The translations under genes were made by a program, and so were the position numbers. The notes below the pieces were generated by a model. It did not search any database. It worked only from the letters and a program-made list of their open reading frames with translations, and was not told the origin of the DNA. A stretch of 9,269 nt of DNA from Candidatus Tenebribacter mawsonii (GTDB lineage Bacteria > Cloacimonadota > Cloacimonadia > Cloacimonadales > TCS61): the NCBI GenBank assembly GCA_030765665.1, contig JAVCCD010000279.1, forward strand, positions 1 to 9,269, written 5' to 3'. Within the stretch, counting starts at the first letter, position 1. Every line of letters starts with the position of its first letter. Shown one piece after another: positions 6,955 to 9,269 of the stretch.

Positions 6955-7025
6955 AAACCTTTTGCTTGACATTCATCCTAATACTTTTTTTTGAAGAGAA
7001 AATTAATATCATTACGGAGTTGTAA

Positions 7026-9092
7026 ATGAGTGGTAATCGTATTGAAGAACATCCAATCTTAACAATTGCGGATAGTGAAAAAATCAACTTCTTTTGGAAT
7101 GGAAAGAAGCTAACTGCAAAGAAGAATGAAGTGATATCTTCTGCATTATTTGCAAATGGAATAAAAATTTTTGGACATCATCACAAAGATGGTAGTGCGC
7201 AAGGGATTTTTTGTGCCAACGGGCAATGTGCAAAATGTGCAGTTATTGTAGATGGTATTCCCATGAAATCTTGTATGACAATTGTGAAACCGGAAATGAA
7301 GGTTGAGAGTGTAGAAGGATTACCTAAACTTCCTTCTACAGATAAACATGAGATAAGTGAAATTGAAGAGTTGGAATATGACGTTCTTATTATTGGTGGA
7401 GGTCCTGCTGGGCTTTCTGCTGCTATTCAGCTTGGTGAACATAATATCAAAACCTTGATAGTTGACGATAAAACGGAAACCGGTGGAAAACTCGTTCTTC
7501 AGACTCATAAATTCTTCGGTTCTGTTGAAGATTCTTTTGCAGGAACCAGAGGAAACGACATTGGAAAAATGCTATCTCAAAAAGTTAGTGAAAATGAAAA
7601 TATTGATGTTTGGACAAATAGTATTGCACTTTATGTTTACAAAGATAAAAAAGTTGGAATTTTAAATAATAATGTTTATAAATTAATAAAACCGAAGATC
7701 ATTTTAAATGCTGCAGGTGCAAGAGAGAAATTCTTACGTTTTAAAGGGAATTCGTTGGCTGGAATTTATGGTGCGGGTGCATTTCAAACCTTAGTTAATC
7801 GTGATCTTGTTCGTCCTACAGAAAGACTTTTTATTGTTGGTGGTGGGAACGTAGGACTCATAGCAGGTTATCACGCACTTCAAGCTGGAATTGATGTTGT
7901 TGGTTTAGTTGAGGCAATGCCAAAATGCGGTGGATACAAAGTTCATGCTGATAAACTTGTTCGGCTTGGTGTTTCTATATATACATCCCATTCTGTGTTA
8001 CAGGCAAATGGTAAAGAGACAATTGAATCAGTTACAATTACTCAAATCGATGAAAAGTTTAATGCCATAAAAGGAACGGAAAGAACTTTTGAATGTGATA
8101 CTCTTCTTATCGCAGTTGGGCTTGAGAGCGTAAATGAATTCACAGATGAAGCTGAAACTGCCGGAATAAGAGTTCTTTCTGCCGGTGATGCTAAAGAGAT
8201 CGCCGAAGCTTCTTCTGCAATGTTCAAGGGGAAAATTGCCGGACTAAAAATAGCTAAAGAAATTGACTCGAATGTGGAAGAAATTCCGGAAAGCTGGTTT
8301 GATAAAGCCGAGATTTTAAAAAAAGAAGCTGGTAAAATCTTTGAATATAATCTTCCTGAAATTGAGGAAGGAATTTTTCCTGTAATTCATTGCTTACAAG
8401 AAATTCCTTGTAATCCATGCAGTACCGTTTGTCCTACAAATTCTATTTTTATGAAAGGTGACCCTATTATGGATCTTCCGGTTTATGAAGGCAAGTGTAT
8501 TGGCTGTGGAAAATGTGTTACAATATGTCCGGGACTGGCAATCACTTTGGTAGATTTTCGCAAAGATACATTGTTTCCAACCGTAACTCTTCCGTATGAA
8601 GTTTCAAATAAAAAAGTAAATATCGGAGACAAGATTATTTGTGTTGATATCGATGGAAAAATACTCGACGTTCTGCAAGTTATACAAGTTCTTGACGTAA
8701 AGGCAAATAATAGGACTCAACTTGTTAAAGTTAAAGCTCCTAAAAATATAGCAAAAAAGATTGTTTCTTTCCAGATCCAGAAAGCAGAAATTTCCCAACA
8801 AAAAGAGACAAAAATTCAAAATATCTCTGATGAGGAAATGGTTTGTCTTTGTGAGAGAGTTACAGCAAAAGAAATTCGTGCTCTTATTAAGAAAGGAATT
8901 ACCGACATGAATCAAATAAAAGCGATAACTCGTGCAGGGATGGGACCTTGCGGAGCTAAAAGCTGCGACAATCTTCTTAAACAATTATTCAGACAAGAAG
9001 GAATTTTATTGGAGAATGTAGAACCAAATACAAGAAGACCGATCTTCGTGGAAGTTCCTCTGGGAAAATTTGCTGATGGAAAGAAACCCTGA
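7026..9092 (+). CDS. Multi-cluster FAD/NAD(P) oxidoreductase, electron-transfer subunit-like
   Basis: A 688-residue fused flavoprotein with predicted cytoplasmic location (no signal). Domains in order: ferredoxin-like [2Fe-2S] domain (about 18-100; C63, C68, C71, C83, a CX4CX2CX11C pattern); FAD-binding GGGPAG (124-129); NAD(P)-type GGGNVG (272-277); a closing FAD motif at LSAGDAKEIAEASSA (384-398); two [4Fe-4S]-type motifs (C456, C462, C465, C469, then CIGCGKCVTICP 491-502); a beta-rich segment (about 514-588) that I do not recognise; and a BFD-like [2Fe-2S] domain (C607, C609, C642, C647). The layout matches the alpha/electron-transfer subunits of dye-linked proline dehydrogenase, opine oxidase, HCN synthase and sarcosine oxidase, but with all cluster modules on one chain. 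All cysteines are kept, so it should be active. GGAG lies six bases before the ATG. The next gene starts another FAD protein, probably its catalytic partner. Substrate unknown. Confidence 0.9.
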   Translation: MSGNRIEEHPILTIADSEKINFFWNGKKLTAKKNEVISSALFANGIKIFGHHHKDGSAQGIFCANGQCAKCAVIVDGIPMKSCMTIVKPEMKVESVEGLPKLPSTDKHEISEIEELEYDVLIIGGGPAGLSAAIQLGEHNIKTLIVDDKTETGGKLVLQTHKFFGSVEDSFAGTRGNDIGKMLSQKVSENENIDVWTNSIALYVYKDKKVGILNNNVYKLIKPKIILNAAGAREKFLRFKGNSLAGIYGAGAFQTLVNRDLVRPTERLFIVGGGNVGLIAGYHALQAGIDVVGLVEAMPKCGGYKVHADKLVRLGVSIYTSHSVLQANGKETIESVTITQIDEKFNAIKGTERTFECDTLLIAVGLESVNEFTDEAETAGIRVLSAGDAKEIAEASSAMFKGKIAGLKIAKEIDSNVEEIPESWFDKAEILKKEAGKIFEYNLPEIEEGIFPVIHCLQEIPCNPCSTVCPTNSIFMKGDPIMDLPVYEGKCIGCGKCVTICPGLAITLVDFRKDTLFPTVTLPYEVSNKKVNIGDKIICVDIDGKILDVLQVIQVLDVKANNRTQLVKVKAPKNIAKKIVSFQIQKAEISQQKETKIQNISDEEMVCLCERVTAKEIRALIKKGITDMNQIKAITRAGMGPCGAKSCDNLLKQLFRQEGILLENVEPNTRRPIFVEVPLGKFADGKKP

Positions 9093-9136
9093 AAAAGTCT
9101 CTTTCCAAGATTCCTACACTTGACTCTTTCAGGGTT
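9085..9136. repeat. Long inverted repeat overlapping the oxidoreductase stop codon
   Basis: Arms 9085-9099 (AACCCTGAAAAAGTC) and 9122-9136 (GACTCTTTCAGGGTT) match at 14 of 15 positions across a 22-nt spacer. The TGA stop (codon 9090-9092) is inside the left arm. There is no T-run after it on the plus strand, so it is not an evident terminator. It is the first half of a four-copy array. Confidence 0.65.
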
Positions 9137-9160
9137 GGAAGAATCAAATAAAGTGAAAGA

Positions 9161-9213
9161 AACCTTGAAAGGACTAAGCAAGAAGAAGTTTTGAAAGAAA
9201 CCCTTTCAAGGTT
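9161..9213. repeat. Second inverted repeat of the same motif family
   Basis: AACCTTGAAAGG (9161-9172) is the exact reverse complement of CCTTTCAAGGTT (9202-9213). An alternative shorter hairpin pairs TTGAAAG (9191-9197) with CTTTCAA (9203-9209). GAAAGAAACC precedes the motif here, at 9080-9088 and at 9193-9202, showing that the units share a longer core. Confidence 0.65.
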
Positions 9214-9234
9214 AAATATATAGGAGTAACATTA

Positions 9235-9269
9235 ATGTCTAACTTTGACGTAATAATTATTGGAGCAGG
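9235..9269 (+). CDS. FAD-dependent oxidoreductase, N-terminal fragment (cut by window edge)
   Basis: Only 11 full codons are visible, MSNFDVIIIGA, and the next begins GG. This is the first strand and glycine loop of a Rossmann-type FAD-binding domain. GGAG at 9223-9226 lies eight bases before the ATG. Following a SoxA/HcnA-B/PDH-alpha-like protein in the same direction, it is probably the catalytic subunit of the amino-acid oxidase (DAAO) type, but another disulfide-reductase-like flavoprotein is also possible from so few residues. It is separated from the previous gene by 142 bp of palindromic repeats. Confidence 0.7.
   Translation, partial: MSNFDVIIIGA

Larger units (their letters stand above)
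6677..7025. other. Divergent intergenic region, 349 bp
   Basis: This very AT-rich stretch separates the transporter module (minus) from the oxidoreductase gene (plus), and I find no coding potential in it. It holds the ribosome site AGGAGA for the lipoprotein (6681-6686), a minus-strand -10 box with an overlapping palindrome (6712-6729), a 14-bp-spaced direct repeat (6786-6808), a candidate plus-strand promoter (6926-6954), a TTGACA at 6966-6971 without a matching -10, and GGAG at 7016-7019 for the plus gene. No known riboswitch pattern was recognised. Confidence 0.7.

Noticed and set aside
6966..6984. TTGACA followed by TAATAC as a promoter
   Set aside because: Spacing is only 7 bp, and at 17 bp the sequence is TTTTGA. 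TTGTGC-17-TATAAC at 6926-6954 is a better candidate.
8604..8984. 126-codon minus-strand open frame inside the oxidoreductase
   Set aside because: It is antisense to the BFD-like domain region. Its composition (Phe, Asn, Cys, Leu) reflects the complement of AT-rich codons, with no start signal.
8912..9181. 89-codon minus-strand open frame across the oxidoreductase end and repeats
   Set aside because: It is mostly antisense to the conserved BFD-like end, and its N-terminal part is translated palindromic repeat.

Overview
The window comes from an AT-rich bacterium. Both solute-binding proteins carry export signals, one with a lipobox and one with a signal-peptidase-I-type site. This suits a Gram-negative-type cell with a periplasm, and the cluster-rich oxidoreductase suits an anaerobic or fermentative lifestyle. 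A Cloacimonadota- or Spirochaete-like source would fit, but nothing here fixes the taxon.

Positions 1-6676 are all on the minus strand and hold two adjacent ABC importer modules of the BMP (basic membrane protein / PnrA / RfuA) family. In the direction of transcription these are: lipoprotein BMP receptor (6676-5594), intrinsic terminator, double-domain ATPase (5355-3802), two overlapping permeases (3809-2670 and 2670-1747), a 131-bp gap, a second BMP receptor (1615-614) with a cleavable signal, a second intrinsic terminator, and a second ATPase (497-1, cut by the window edge). The first module is complete. The second repeats its first two steps and probably continues with two permeases to the left. 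BMP transporters import nucleosides, purines or riboflavin. The class is secure; the ligand of each module cannot be read from the sequence. A terminator after each receptor gene would give more receptor mRNA than membrane-component mRNA.

Positions 6677-7025 are a divergent intergenic region. It contains a 14-bp perfect palindrome overlapping a good minus-strand -10 box, a direct repeat, and a plausible plus-strand promoter.

From 7026 on the plus strand lies a 688-residue fused flavoprotein: ferredoxin-like [2Fe-2S] domain, FAD/NAD-binding oxidoreductase, two [4Fe-4S] motifs, a small uncharacterised beta-rich segment and a BFD-like [2Fe-2S] domain. It is followed at 9235 by the start of a second FAD protein. 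This pairing resembles the electron-transfer and catalytic subunits of amine/imino-acid dehydrogenases (proline dehydrogenase, opine oxidase, HCN synthase, sarcosine oxidase type). The 142-bp gap between the two genes is filled with four alternately oriented copies of a short palindromic motif. Other REP-like hairpins lie at 5391-5495. I saw no tRNA, rRNA, CRISPR array or insertion sequence.
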